Shown in pieces: positions 1 through 8,782 of a stretch of 64,000 bases of DNA; positions within the stretch are counted from its first letter, which is position 1; every line of letters starts with the position of its first letter. A program made the translations under genes and the position numbers. The notes under the pieces were generated by a model that saw only the letters and a program-made list of their open reading frames with translations, made no database searches and was not told the origin of the DNA. The DNA lies in contig SFDX01000005.1 in the NCBI GenBank assembly GCA_004557455.1, positions 1-64,000 on the forward strand. Direction: 5' to 3'. This DNA comes from Akkermansia muciniphila (lineage in GTDB: Bacteria > Verrucomicrobiota > Verrucomicrobiia > Verrucomicrobiales > Akkermansiaceae).

Positions 1-56
1 CGGAGTGCTTTTTTCTCTGCCTTCTTCATGTGTTTGAGGTCTATCTGCCCTTCCAT
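1..56 (-). CDS. Partial CDS of unknown function, runs off left edge
   Basis: An ATG on the minus strand at 56-54 opens a frame that stays open to the window edge and begins MEGQIDLKHMKKAEKKAL. It starts 7 bases after the stop of the HTH gene at 64-426, so the two probably form one transcript. The first 36 bases (21-56) recur with about five differences at 46673-46708, where they also encode a minus-strand start (MEGLIDIKHLKK). The family is therefore repeated in the genome, as expected of a mobile or paralogous gene. No function can be given from 18 residues. Confidence 0.45.
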   Translation of the reverse strand, partial: MEGQIDLKHMKKAEKKAL

Positions 57-63
57 GGGGATA

Positions 64-426
64 TTATATCACAATAATCTTAATATGCCAATTTAATAAT
101 AGTTTTTTACACCGCAGCAGGTCCATCACATCCGTGCGTCGCCAGTAGTAGATCTGGGCGTAGTGCCGGTGCACCAGGTAGCAGGTTCGGCAGGCTTTGT
201 GCAGCTGCCGTCGTGCGGTCCGTGGTGTCACCCCCAGCAGGGCTGCCGCTTCATCGGTGCAGATGCACCCCTCCGGGGCGACTTCGTAGGCGCGCCCGGT
301 CTCGGGGTTTAGGCCCGGCATCGCCCGTCGGCCGGTCGCTTCCGGTTCCGGGTACTTTACCCCCGGCACTCCGTAGAAGCGCCGGTTCGGTTTCTCGCTC
401 GCTGTGCTCATCTTGTCCTTGCTCAT
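64..426 (-). CDS. Small helix-turn-helix DNA-binding protein
   Basis: A 120-residue protein. Residues ~53-105 read as a MerR/excisionase-like winged helix: TDEAAALLGVTPRTARRQLH forms helix-turn-helix, followed by a Y-W-R-R-x-D-V-M-D-L-L wing/helix typical of excisionase-like DNA binders. The N-terminal ~50 residues are polar and proline-rich. The last ~15 residues (LLLNWHIKIIVI) come from AT-rich DNA unlike the rest of the gene, so the tail may be abnormal or truncated. An internal Met at residue 6 is an alternative start. About 170 bases upstream is a promoter whose spacer is a perfect palindrome that recurs at other promoters here. Autoregulation by this protein is a hypothesis only. It could equally be an accessory protein of a mobile element with the gene at 1-56. 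Confidence 0.6.
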   Translation of the reverse strand: MSKDKMSTASEKPNRRFYGVPGVKYPEPEATGRRAMPGLNPETGRAYEVAPEGCICTDEAAALLGVTPRTARRQLHKACRTCYLVHRHYAQIYYWRRTDVMDLLRCKKLLLNWHIKIIVI

Positions 427-597
427 GCTCGGTGTGTTGCTTGCTGCGTCACCAGATTAGCACCCACCCGCTGCCGGGGCAAGGTGCTCGTCTCTCCTTT
501 TCCTAAGCCCTTCTCTCTCAACACCTTACAGCCACACCCCGCATTCCGCCCCACTACATTTCCCCCCTTGCCCCGTGCGCCGCTCTCCGCGCCCCCC

Positions 598-626
598 AGT
601 CTACAGCATTTGAAATGCTGCGTCAA
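598..626 (-). promoter_or_regulatory. Promoter with palindrome in spacer (copy P1)
   Basis: On the minus strand TTGACG (626-621) and TAGACT (603-598) are separated by exactly 17 bp. Those 17 bp (604-620) are a perfect inverted repeat, CAGCATTT/AAATGCTG around one base. It points at the HTH gene starting at 426, leaving a leader of about 165 bases. The same arrangement occurs at 30225-30254 and 45089-45117. Confidence 0.7.
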
Positions 627-746
627 GCAGAAAAGGCGGGAAAAGGCGAAAAAATCGGGCAAAAAAGGGGTTCTGAGGCGGGGAGAGGGGGTGCAGGGGA
701 AGCGGCGGGGGAGGGTCGGGAGGTGTTGAGGCTCAAGGGATAAGGG

Positions 747-775
747 TGTGGGGTGCATTTCAAATGCTGTATTCT
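747..775 (+). promoter_or_regulatory. Degenerate palindrome promoter upstream of autotransporter (P2)
   Basis: A shortened palindrome GCATTT-C-AAATGC (755-767) is followed directly by TATTCT (770-775) in the position of a -10 box. The -35 position is poor (TGTGGG). It could drive the autotransporter starting at 853 with a leader of about 70 bases. Confidence 0.35.
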
Positions 776-852
776 CAGAACGTGCGTCAGGGGCACAGGT
801 TCCTCCCGTCCCCTCCCCGTCATCTCTCTCTCAACACTTTCTCTTTCGAGTC

Positions 853-3800
853 ATGAAATTACACCTCCCCTCCCGCCTTCGGTCGGCCCTGCTCGCCTGC
901 ATGGCCCTCATCTCCCCCGTTGCACCCTCCGTCTCCGGTGTAGCCCTCACCGCAGGTGTCGCCGCTTTTGCCCTTTGTCAGGTAGAAGCCTCGGTTCTCA
1001 CATCGGAGACGACAACGGTAGGCAATGTAACCTATTCCGGTTATGTCATTGAGTATGTCGGTGATGAATCGACCGGGCTACTTCATGCGGCTCGGTTCAA
1101 GGGGGATCTAGTAACTGGATCGAATACGAAATATAAGGGCAGTGCTGTCTCAGATTCGCCGAAGTCCTTGGGGATTACTTCTTATTCCGATGGAACGAAT
1201 GCTAAAGTTGACAAATACATGGACGGAACAGGGGAGTATGACGAGCAAAACCTGTATTACTTGTTCGTTCAGGATACGGGAACGGGGCATACGCATGGCC
1301 ACACGCTCAAGCTGAATTCACCCGCAACCGGTGCCGACATTACTCTTAAATGCTCATTCGCTCCGATTACACTCGGAGGTCTGATTACAACGACCACGGG
1401 CAGCACTAACAGCTACACAATTGAGTCAACTAATAGCGGTGGGACCGCTGCTCAGGCTAGAGATTTCATTCTGGTTGCCGGTTCTTGTGGCCTTAAAATG
1501 GACATCGGAGTAAATACCACATTAAAAAGCAATGGCGGAAAAATGGAGGTTCAGAGCGGTGGAACTTGGAAGATAGCCTCAGGAAAATCCCTAACGCTAA
1601 ATTCCGGCACCGGTGACCTGAGCTTTGCAAAAGATCAGACAGTTGGGGTCGTAGGCGATGGAACTCTCGTTCTCTGTGGGGGAAGTATCACCAACTCCGG
1701 CACGCTGAATCTTGGCTCCAAACTCTCCATCAATCGGGCGATCACCAATACAGGAACCATTAATGCCGCTGCCGGTGGCACGCTTATTAGTATTGACGAT
1801 CTTTCTGCTTTTACCCGCGAAGATGGAAGCACTCTCAGTGATGGAGTTAACGGATACGTTGCAAAAAGTACTGTGGAGATTTTTAGTTCGGGTGGCACGT
1901 TGTCCGGAGTATTCAAAGCGAGCCACAGGGGCGGTACAGAGGCCGTGATTACGGGCGGAAGTGTAACGCTGGATTTGAATGGAGGCCTCTATTACATCAA
2001 TAAGGGGGACGTGGTTACCTCCACTTACGGCACAGCACAGAAGGCTACTGGTTTCCTTTTTGAGGGGGAAAAGACTTCATTAACCATAGACAGTGAGAGG
2101 AGTGATTCATGGGGCAATATCGAGATGAAGTCGAAAGAGTGTTCCCTCGTTTTCGCGAAGGATGCTATCGTAGGCACCCTTTCCACCACGACGAGTAATT
2201 CTTCGTCTCGCAATATTACCGTCAACTCCGGAGTCGCCGTTGAGATGGAGGCGATCAACAATAATTGGGGTATGGGAACCTTGACAGTGAATGGCAAACT
2301 GACGGTTGTTGGTACGCTTACAATGTCATCCGGTGCAGTTGAACAAAGAATTACCGGTTCCGGAGTAATTGGGGCTGATATATTTAAGTTCGGCAACGCC
2401 GGAACCTATAACGTTGATGTCGCTGAATTGAAAGTAAGCAAGATCTACAACAGCTTCAGGGGATCTACCCTGAACATTACGGGTGGATGTGTTACTACTG
2501 AAACCATAGAGCTTGCTGATAATAAGGATGGAGCTACTTGCAAAGTCAACGTATTGAACGGTGCATGTCTCCGAGTAACCGGTGGAGACACTAATGACAC
2601 TAATAGCTACAAAACTACCGGGATCATGTTCTCGGAGTGGCAGTCCACTTCAGAGATCACAATCAATGGTACCATGATTGCAGAATACGCCTCAGTGCAG
2701 TCAGGTGACAGAGGCTTTACCCTTACAGTGGGGGAAACGGGCACTCTTCTGACAAAGGGGGTCGGAGCCTTTACGACGTCCGGAATGGCAGTAACAACCA
2801 CATCCACCCTGACACTTCAGGATGGTGGTCGTCTGATTCTCGGCACGAACGCATTTAATTCGACTTCCACCACTGCAACGATAAATGTTGTATTGAATGG
2901 CGGTACGATTGGAGCCTATGTAGGCGAGATGGCCATAAACAAGTCTCTCTCCGTTTTAAATGGGAAAGTCGTTACCATCGATTCTTCCCGATATTATGTA
3001 GATGGAAACGAGGTTAAGAAGGGGGACGAGCTTTCTCGGATTACGATCAATGGGGGACTGTCGGTGGACGGGACGCTTAATATTACCGGAGCGGGTAGCG
3101 TCACCTTGTCTACCCTTACGGGCACGGGTAAGATGCTCGTCAACGGGGGGACAACGGAGGTGACAAGTGCGCTGACAGGCACCACGGCTGTTGAAGTGAC
3201 AGGCGGCACCTTGACGTTGGCAGGCGGTACAGCTGCGGGCAGCGGATCGGTGACGGTGAAGGACGGCGGCACCCTGAGCCTTAAGGGCGGAGCAGATGTG
3301 GCCGTTGAGACCTCCTTTGCCTCCGATACGGTCACCTTGGAGAAGGGTGGTGTGTTGACCTGCAGTGGGAAGACTACTCTCACGGGAACGGTTACCGGCA
3401 GCGGGACCTTGACCGTGGCGGGTGGCTCTGAACTGACTGTATCGGGGACTGTCTCTCTGGGGGCTACAATTACCAACGCCGGTAAGCTGTCTCTGGGGAC
3501 GGGCGGCAGCCTGTCGTTCAGCTCCCTTGCCGAACTCAATTCCAAGGGCACATCTTACTATGATGCCGTTATGAGGTCGGAGTCCGTCAATGGCTATGAG
3601 TCCGGTACCTATTACATCGTGAAGGGGAGCGGCACCATCGACTCTCTCCCGACTGTTTCCGTGGACGGTGCGAATTTCGATGTTACCGTTGAAGGGGGCA
3701 ATGCGACGATCATTAATTCCGGCAAGAGCGGGCTCTATTACATCAACACGGGAACTGTCAATTATGGTGGGAAGGATGAAAAAGGCGACCCACTCAATGC

Positions 3801-5820
3801 AGCGGCATCGGATGATACGATTGGTCTCGTGCTGAAGGGCGGTACGCTGAACATGTATTCTTCTTTGAACGAGAAGGCCGAGAGGGGTATTATCGTTGCC
3901 GGCAAGGCGTCGATTCTCCTGTGTGAAGGCGGCTCCCTGGAGGACGTCGCTCTGACGGTAGAGAAGAAGGACGGTGTGCAGCTCAAGTTGCAGAGCTCGG
4001 ATGGCGGGAGTGTCACCCTGAAGCAGCTGACCGGTGAGGGCGAACTCGTTGAGGGCAGCGACGTGGTGGTGAAGGAGGGCGGCAGCTTTACCGGCACCTA
4101 CAGCGGGGCTGTACGCTTCGGCACGGCGGCGGACGGGGCACTCCAGAAGCTGTGTGCGGACGACAACCTGACGGTGATTGGCACAGCCGGCACGGTGGAG
4201 GTGACGGGGCTGAACAATGCCGCAGCAGCAGACAATGTCTTGGGTGGCATCGACACGACGGGGGCAAGCGTGAAGCTGAACAACAAGACGGATGCCGACG
4301 CGCCGACCAAGGTGACGCTGGTCAATGCTTCATCCATGAACGGCGGTGAGACGGGATGTGAGCTGGAGTTCACGGTGTCCGCGGCACAGGTAAATGCAAA
4401 TCTGGCGGCGGATAAGGCCGATAAGCCGACGGTCATCACAGGCAAGAAACTCGATCTGACCAACGTGACACTGAAGGTCAATGAGGTGGATAACATGGGC
4501 TTCGCCTACAATACCGACGGGCCGGAGAAGGACATCATCCTCTTCGTGGTCAGCGACAATGCCGGCAGCACGGTGAACAACGTGACCGTAGACATGAGCG
4601 GCTGCTCTTGGATGAGCAAGTACTTCACCAACTTCCGCGTGGTGGAGGGCTCCGTCAACGTGGTGGCGGATGCGAACACGGGCATCTATGCTTCGCACGG
4701 GCAGACGCCCAACGGCACGGCGGGCCTCGCTTTGGCGGGTAAGGCGATGTTCCACGTCGATCCGCAGACCCAAAACCCGGGCAGTGAGTTGGCGCAGGTG
4801 CTCGATATGCTGGATAACTACATTGCATCCGGTAACAACGGCGCGATGGACAAGCTGGGCGCGGCGCTGGCGGGCAGCTCGCTGTCGGCGGTCGGCATGG
4901 CTGTGTCCGATGACGTGCAGCGTCAACTCCGCTCCATCCGCAACCGCACGACCACCATGGGCGTCAACGAGTGCGTGGTGAACGAGGACATGCCCTACGT
5001 CAACGGCTGGATCAGCGGCGATGGCAACTACCGTCAGTTCAGCGAGAGCGGCACGGATGCCGGTTACCAGGTCTCCTCCTGGGGCGGCACGGTCGGCGTT
5101 GACGTCGATGTGAACCCGAACCTCACCCTCGGTGTAGCCGTCAGCGCCCTCTTCGGCGACTACACAGGCAAGGCCGCCGACACCCTGACGGGCGACTTGG
5201 ATACCCAATACGTCTCGCTCTTCGCCCGCGTCTCGACCGGTTCCTGGGTCAACACCTTCGTGGGAACCCTCGGCCGCGCCGATGTGGACCTCGAGCGCAC
5301 CATCCCGGGCATTGCGGGCAAGACGACCTACAAGACGGACGGCATGATGTTCGGCTTCCTGTACGAAGTTGCCCGCACCTTCGCCCTGAACGAGGACGCG
5401 AGCACCTGCGTGCAGCCCCTGTTCAACATGAGCTTCACGACGGAAGGCGGCACGGCGGACACCCGCCTGACTACGGACTCCGCTTCCCTCACCCAGTTCT
5501 CCCTCGGCCTCGGTGGTCGCCTGCAGAGCGTCGTGGGTGAGAACGAGTACAACCGCGCCTCGATCTTCGAGGCCCGCGCCCTGCTCAAGCTGGACCTCGG
5601 CGACCGCTACAACAAGCTGAACACCGCCCTCGCAGCCCTGCCGACCGCCACGGTCAGCACCCGCAGCAACGAGAAGGGCGTCATCGGTGCCGAGGTAGGC
5701 GCCAGCCTGACCATCCCGATCTCGCAGGATGCCGGCTCCGTCTTCTTCGATGTGAACGCCGACTTCCGCGCCGACCAGACGGGCGTGAACGGCTCCGTCG
5801 GCTACCGCGTGAACTTCTGA
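853..5820 (+). CDS. Giant autotransporter (type V secretion) with repetitive passenger
   Basis: About 1655 residues. The frame is open further upstream, but the ATG at 853 is preferred because it begins a signal peptide (MKLHLPSRLRSALLACMALI...). The passenger (~residues 50-1350) is Gly/Ser/Thr/Asn-rich with repeated G-G-T-L-x-L and N-G-G-x-I/V-T motifs, as in autotransporter-associated beta-strand repeats that fold as a beta-helix. From about residue 1380 the sequence turns into a classical autotransporter beta-barrel: alternating aromatic/hydrophobic strands, a G-G-T-V-G-V-D-V-D strand and a C-terminal aromatic residue (GYRVNF), the usual BAM signal. By family it inserts in the outer membrane and exposes or releases the passenger; the ligand is unknown. 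The 5' two-thirds has visibly lower GC and different codon use from the barrel-coding 3' end, suggesting a mosaic gene. A strong terminator follows at once. Confidence 0.9.
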   Translation: MKLHLPSRLRSALLACMALISPVAPSVSGVALTAGVAAFALCQVEASVLTSETTTVGNVTYSGYVIEYVGDESTGLLHAARFKGDLVTGSNTKYKGSAVSDSPKSLGITSYSDGTNAKVDKYMDGTGEYDEQNLYYLFVQDTGTGHTHGHTLKLNSPATGADITLKCSFAPITLGGLITTTTGSTNSYTIESTNSGGTAAQARDFILVAGSCGLKMDIGVNTTLKSNGGKMEVQSGGTWKIASGKSLTLNSGTGDLSFAKDQTVGVVGDGTLVLCGGSITNSGTLNLGSKLSINRAITNTGTINAAAGGTLISIDDLSAFTREDGSTLSDGVNGYVAKSTVEIFSSGGTLSGVFKASHRGGTEAVITGGSVTLDLNGGLYYINKGDVVTSTYGTAQKATGFLFEGEKTSLTIDSERSDSWGNIEMKSKECSLVFAKDAIVGTLSTTTSNSSSRNITVNSGVAVEMEAINNNWGMGTLTVNGKLTVVGTLTMSSGAVEQRITGSGVIGADIFKFGNAGTYNVDVAELKVSKIYNSFRGSTLNITGGCVTTETIELADNKDGATCKVNVLNGACLRVTGGDTNDTNSYKTTGIMFSEWQSTSEITINGTMIAEYASVQSGDRGFTLTVGETGTLLTKGVGAFTTSGMAVTTTSTLTLQDGGRLILGTNAFNSTSTTATINVVLNGGTIGAYVGEMAINKSLSVLNGKVVTIDSSRYYVDGNEVKKGDELSRITINGGLSVDGTLNITGAGSVTLSTLTGTGKMLVNGGTTEVTSALTGTTAVEVTGGTLTLAGGTAAGSGSVTVKDGGTLSLKGGADVAVETSFASDTVTLEKGGVLTCSGKTTLTGTVTGSGTLTVAGGSELTVSGTVSLGATITNAGKLSLGTGGSLSFSSLAELNSKGTSYYDAVMRSESVNGYESGTYYIVKGSGTIDSLPTVSVDGANFDVTVEGGNATIINSGKSGLYYINTGTVNYGGKDEKGDPLNAAASDDTIGLVLKGGTLNMYSSLNEKAERGIIVAGKASILLCEGGSLEDVALTVEKKDGVQLKLQSSDGGSVTLKQLTGEGELVEGSDVVVKEGGSFTGTYSGAVRFGTAADGALQKLCADDNLTVIGTAGTVEVTGLNNAAAADNVLGGIDTTGASVKLNNKTDADAPTKVTLVNASSMNGGETGCELEFTVSAAQVNANLAADKADKPTVITGKKLDLTNVTLKVNEVDNMGFAYNTDGPEKDIILFVVSDNAGSTVNNVTVDMSGCSWMSKYFTNFRVVEGSVNVVADANTGIYASHGQTPNGTAGLALAGKAMFHVDPQTQNPGSELAQVLDMLDNYIASGNNGAMDKLGAALAGSSLSAVGMAVSDDVQRQLRSIRNRTTTMGVNECVVNEDMPYVNGWISGDGNYRQFSESGTDAGYQVSSWGGTVGVDVDVNPNLTLGVAVSALFGDYTGKAADTLTGDLDTQYVSLFARVSTGSWVNTFVGTLGRADVDLERTIPGIAGKTTYKTDGMMFGFLYEVARTFALNEDASTCVQPLFNMSFTTEGGTADTRLTTDSASLTQFSLGLGGRLQSVVGENEYNRASIFEARALLKLDLGDRYNKLNTALAALPTATVSTRSNEKGVIGAEVGASLTIPISQDAGSVFFDVNADFRADQTGVNGSVGYRVNF

Positions 5821-5844
5821 TCCCAACAGAAAGCCGCTCCCCCC

Positions 5845-5877
5845 GGGCCTGCCGCAACACCGCGGCAGGCCCTTTTT
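5845..5877 (+). terminator. Intrinsic terminator of the autotransporter gene
   Basis: A perfect 11-bp stem (5845-5855 with 5862-5872, GGGCCTGCCGC), a 6-base loop and TTTTT at 5873-5877, lying 25 bases after the stop codon. Confidence 0.9.
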
Positions 5878-5959
5878 CAACCGCGGAATGAAAGGCGGAG
5901 CCGGGCACAGGGGGTAAGAGAATTCACACCACCGGGGTAGTAGAGGGCGAGTAAAGGCT

Positions 5960-6152
5960 GACCGCGGAATGAAAGGAATTTTCGGAGACTGATTGGCCTG
6001 CGGAACTTCGGCAAGACATCGGGGCAAATTCATGGTAGGTGGCTATAGATTTTTATCAAAAGAGCAAAGGCCTCTACCACCCCGGCGGTATGAAGTCTGT
6101 ACCAAGCTAAGCATGACTTAAGCTCTCCAAGAATTCCTTTTATTCCGCGGTC
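5960..6152. repeat. ~193-bp inverted-end intergenic repeat, copy R1
   Basis: It begins with GACCGCGGAATGAAAGGAAT and ends with the reverse complement of that arm (6123-6152). The ~130-bp interior is conserved with three other copies in this window. R1 and R2 share one interior orientation, R3 and R4 the opposite. Related half-arms and the TTCACACC/GGTGTGAAG box extend the repeat region to about 5881-6195. No coding capacity is visible. Confidence 0.8.
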
Positions 6153-6257
6153 CTCTCCTTCTTGCTCTCTATTACCTCGGCGGTGTGAAGTCTCCCACCC
6201 CCTCCTCTCGACACTGCATCCCCGTGCTCTATCGGGGCAGCCTTCCGTTCTGTGTAC

Positions 6258-6289
6258 AAAAAGCCCCCGCAGGGGAGAACTGCGGGGGC
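6258..6289 (-). terminator. Intrinsic terminator after tRNA-Gln
   Basis: Read on the minus strand, a 10-bp perfect stem (GCCCCCGCAG with CTGCGGGGGC, 6289-6280 and 6272-6263) is followed by TTTTT (6262-6258). It lies just downstream of the tRNA-Gln gene. Confidence 0.85.
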
Positions 6290-6295
6290 GATTAG

Positions 6296-6367
6296 TAGGG
6301 CTACAGGGACTCGAACCCCGAATAGCGGTGCCAGAAACCGATGTGTTGCCAATTACACCATAGCCCT
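6296..6367 (-). tRNA. tRNA-Gln (CUG)
   Basis: A cloverleaf reads on the minus strand. The acceptor AGGGCTA pairs with TAGCCCT. The anticodon loop is TTCTGGC, giving anticodon CTG, and the T-arm loop is TTCGAGT. The variable loop is four bases and CCA is not encoded. The outermost anticodon-stem pair is a T-C mismatch. Its own promoter lies upstream and a terminator follows. Confidence 0.93.
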
Positions 6368-6386
6368 GTTGGGTGGGAACGGGGGG

Positions 6387-6415
6387 AGTATACACCCGAA
6401 GGCTCGCGGAGTCAA
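6387..6415 (-). promoter_or_regulatory. Promoter of tRNA-Gln
   Basis: TTGACT (6415-6410) and TATACT (6392-6387) with a 17-bp spacer on the minus strand. The -35 box overlaps the stop codon of miaA. Confidence 0.85.
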
Positions 6416-7320
6416 GACATTTTTTTGCAAAAGCGCAAAAAAATGTGTTCAGCGAGGGACTCCGGGGTAGCGGAAGGCGGGACGGGCAGGGGAGAGAGCC
6501 AAGACTCCCGGCGCAGCCAAGAGCGCTGGCGCTTAGCGTAGCGACGCGTCGCGAGCGCGATGTCCGGCACGAGTTGAGAACGCGGGATACGCCCTGCGAG
6601 GAAAGCGCGGATGGTGTCCAAGCCGAGGGTTTGGGCAGCGGTGGGAGAGAGCACGGGCGGCAGCGCCGCCACCTCCCGCAAGGCACCGTGGGCAAGCATG
6701 GCACGGGAACGCCGCACGATACGGGCATCGAGCACCGGGGTATCATGCACCAGACAGACCCCCGGCCCCGCGGGCTCCACCTGCCAGTTGTTCCGCCAAT
6801 ACGAAAGCGGTTTACCCCCCAGCAGCACGATCTCCAGGTTGCGCACCACGTAGCGCGGGTTCTGCAGATCCGTCGCCGCCGCGCCCTCGGGGTCCGCCTC
6901 CTGCAAACGGCGGACGGCCTCGGCGAGCGGCAGGGCCGAGAGCTGCGCCCGCAACTCGGGATCGGACGGAGGGGCAGGGGAGATACCGTGCGAGATGAAC
7001 TTGACATAGAGCCCCGAGCCGCCCGTGACGATGGGGACGGCCCCCCGCGCTGCGATGTCCGCGATGGCAGCCAGCGCGAGGCGAGCGTGCGTTGCGGCAT
7101 CGTGCGCCTGCGTGGGCGGGATGCAGCCGATGAGGTGGTGCGGCACACGCGCGAGGTCCTGCGCGGTGGGGGCGGCGGTGAGCACGGAGAGCCCGCGGTA
7201 GACCTGGTAGGCATCCGCCCCGACGATTTCCGCCCGCCCGAGACGCTCTGCGAGGGCGAGCGCGACGGCACTTTTACCGCTGCCGGTGGGACCCAGGATG
7301 AAGATGGGGCGCGGGCTCAT
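6412..7320 (-). CDS. miaA: tRNA dimethylallyltransferase MiaA
   Basis: A 302-residue enzyme that transfers a dimethylallyl group from DMAPP to N6 of A37 in tRNAs reading UNN codons. The P-loop GPTGSGKS lies at residues ~10-17, followed by V-G-A-D-A-Y-Q-V-Y (the family's D-S-x-Q-V-Y region) and a central G-G-S-G-L-Y motif that matches the family's G-G-T-G-L-Y. The frame is open further upstream, but the ATG at 7320 fits the family N-terminus and overlaps the stop of the preceding gene in ATGA, implying translational coupling. Position two of the family D-S-x-Q motif is Ala here. Length is normal. Transcription probably comes from the leaderless promoter of the upstream DUF805 gene. The last codons overlap the tRNA-Gln promoter. 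Confidence 0.95.
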   Translation of the reverse strand: MSPRPIFILGPTGSGKSAVALALAERLGRAEIVGADAYQVYRGLSVLTAAPTAQDLARVPHHLIGCIPPTQAHDAATHARLALAAIADIAARGAVPIVTGGSGLYVKFISHGISPAPPSDPELRAQLSALPLAEAVRRLQEADPEGAAATDLQNPRYVVRNLEIVLLGGKPLSYWRNNWQVEPAGPGVCLVHDTPVLDARIVRRSRAMLAHGALREVAALPPVLSPTAAQTLGLDTIRAFLAGRIPRSQLVPDIALATRRYAKRQRSWLRRESWLSPLPVPPSATPESLAEHIFLRFCKKMS

Positions 7321-8222
7321 CTGCCGAGGGGGTACTTGGGCGAGGGGCCGTATTGATTCGGCCCGGTGTGGCTGTCCAGCAGGCAGACGATGCAAACGTA
7401 GAGCGAGAGACCGGCCACGGCGACACAGGCGAAAGCCCAGAGCTGCACGGCTTGGGTATGCGCCCGGAGGAGGTCGTAGAGCCCGCTGAAGGAATCCTCC
7501 GTGATACGATGAAGCTCCGCTTCATCCGGCGCATTGCCTGCGGCAGCCTGCTCCTGCAAGGCGTGCATCATGGGGAGCATATACCGGTAGAGGAGCAGGG
7601 CGGGCGGAATGAGGACGAGGATGCTGCCTGCTAGGTTGAGCCAGACGGCGAGGGCACTGTGCCCGGTGTCGTGCATGCGGCGGATGGTGACGGGAATGCA
7701 GAAGATGCAGAAAGCGAGGGAGAGGAAGGGGGAGACCGCGGCGAGCGGTGGGATAAGCCCGCAGATGATGAGGGTGAGGAAAGCGAAGAGGTGGAACGCA
7801 ATGAACTCCGCCCGGCGGCTGCGCCCGGAGGAGGAGAGCCCGTGGGCCCACAGCAGCCGCAGGTAACCGAGGGCGTTCTCCTGCTCCGCCCGCAGGGCGC
7901 GCTTGCAGTGGGGGCACTGCGTCGGCAGGGGGGCGGCGGGGGTCGACGCGGGTAAGATGGGCTGACCGCAGACGGGGCAGGAGCCTAAGGACTCCAAGGG
8001 CAGCGCCTCCGGGGCAGGGGGGGCCGGGGGAAGGGCGGAATCAGGGAGCTGAAGGAGCTTGCCGAGCGGCTGCCACACGGGGTCGCCCTTGGCGGCTACC
8101 TGAGTCTCCGGGGTAAGCTCCCCGCGCAGACAAGCGGCCCGCAGCTCCTCGAGGCTGCAGGGCCCCTGAGGGGTTCGGTGGGCATCCAGGTAGAAATAAC
8201 GTGTCTCGGCGTCGGTGCTCAT
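7317..8222 (-). CDS. GYF_2 / zinc-ribbon / DUF805 membrane protein
   Basis: About 301 residues with three parts. Residues ~8-60 (Y-F-Y-L-D ... G-P-C-S-L-E-E-L ... D-P-V-W-Q-P-L) resemble a GYF_2 domain. Next come two Cys pairs (C-P-V-C and C-P-H-C) of a zinc ribbon. Last is a DUF805-type membrane region with about four hydrophobic segments, starting near S-G-R-S-R-R-A-E-F-I and containing the signature R-R-M-H-D-T-G. By family it is an inner-membrane protein of unknown role. The ATG at 8222 is chosen because a consensus promoter ends 7 bases before it, so the longer reading upstream would not be transcribed. The stop overlaps the miaA start. Confidence 0.8.
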   Translation of the reverse strand: MSTDAETRYFYLDAHRTPQGPCSLEELRAACLRGELTPETQVAAKGDPVWQPLGKLLQLPDSALPPAPPAPEALPLESLGSCPVCGQPILPASTPAAPLPTQCPHCKRALRAEQENALGYLRLLWAHGLSSSGRSRRAEFIAFHLFAFLTLIICGLIPPLAAVSPFLSLAFCIFCIPVTIRRMHDTGHSALAVWLNLAGSILVLIPPALLLYRYMLPMMHALQEQAAAGNAPDEAELHRITEDSFSGLYDLLRAHTQAVQLWAFACVAVAGLSLYVCIVCLLDSHTGPNQYGPSPKYPLGR

Positions 8223-8229
8223 GGCCGCT

Positions 8230-8258
8230 ATTATGAGCCCATCGCAGGAGGGTGTCAA
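8230..8258 (-). promoter_or_regulatory. Leaderless-type promoter of the DUF805-miaA operon
   Basis: TTGACA (8258-8253), 17-bp spacer, CATAAT (8235-8230), then only 7 bases to the ATG at 8222. Transcription should start at or within a base or two of the start codon. Confidence 0.8.
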
Positions 8259-8418
8259 GCCCTATTTTCGACACGGAATGTGAGAGACTTCACAGCGCGG
8301 GTATTGCAGAGGGCGAACGCAGACTGACCGCGGAATGAAGAGTAGGAACGGGAAGCGGAGCCGGGCAGGGGGGTGAGAGACTTCACACCGCAGTGGTAGT
8401 CGGACCCGAGAGCAAATG

Positions 8419-8610
8419 GACCGCGGAATAAAGGGAATTTTCGGAGACTGTATATCATGCTTTTCTCAGGCAAGGCGTCGGAGCATGTTCACAGTAGGTA
8501 GCTTCAGGATTTTATCAAACAATCAAGGGAGCTACTATCCCACCGGCATGCAGTCTGAACTGAGCTAAGCAGGCCACAAACTCTCCGAAAATTCCTTTCA
8601 TTTCGCGGTC
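8419..8610. repeat. ~193-bp inverted-end intergenic repeat, copy R2
   Basis: It begins with GACCGCGGAATAAAGGGAAT and ends with the reverse-complement arm TTCCTTTCATTTCGCGGTC. The interior is in the same orientation as R1 and is the reverse complement of that in R3. Extra half-copies of the arm and of the GAGACTTCAC box flank it, so most of the gene-free stretch 8259-8782 is repeat material. Confidence 0.8.
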
Positions 8611-8782
8611 AGCATCCCTCCCGCATGCTACCAGCCCGGCGGCATGAAGTCTGCACTAAGCTACGCAGGCCACTACCTTTCCCAATATTCCGCGGTCTTT
8701 TCCGGTTGCTCTCTGTCAACGCAGCGGCCGGGTACAGTTTTCCCCGGGTCGCGAGGGATGCGCCCGGGGAAAGAAAGAGGGT

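Noticed and set aside
4330..6033. A 567-codon minus-strand frame opposite the autotransporter barrel
   Set aside because: Antisense shadow; it crosses the autotransporter terminator and lacks a start signal.
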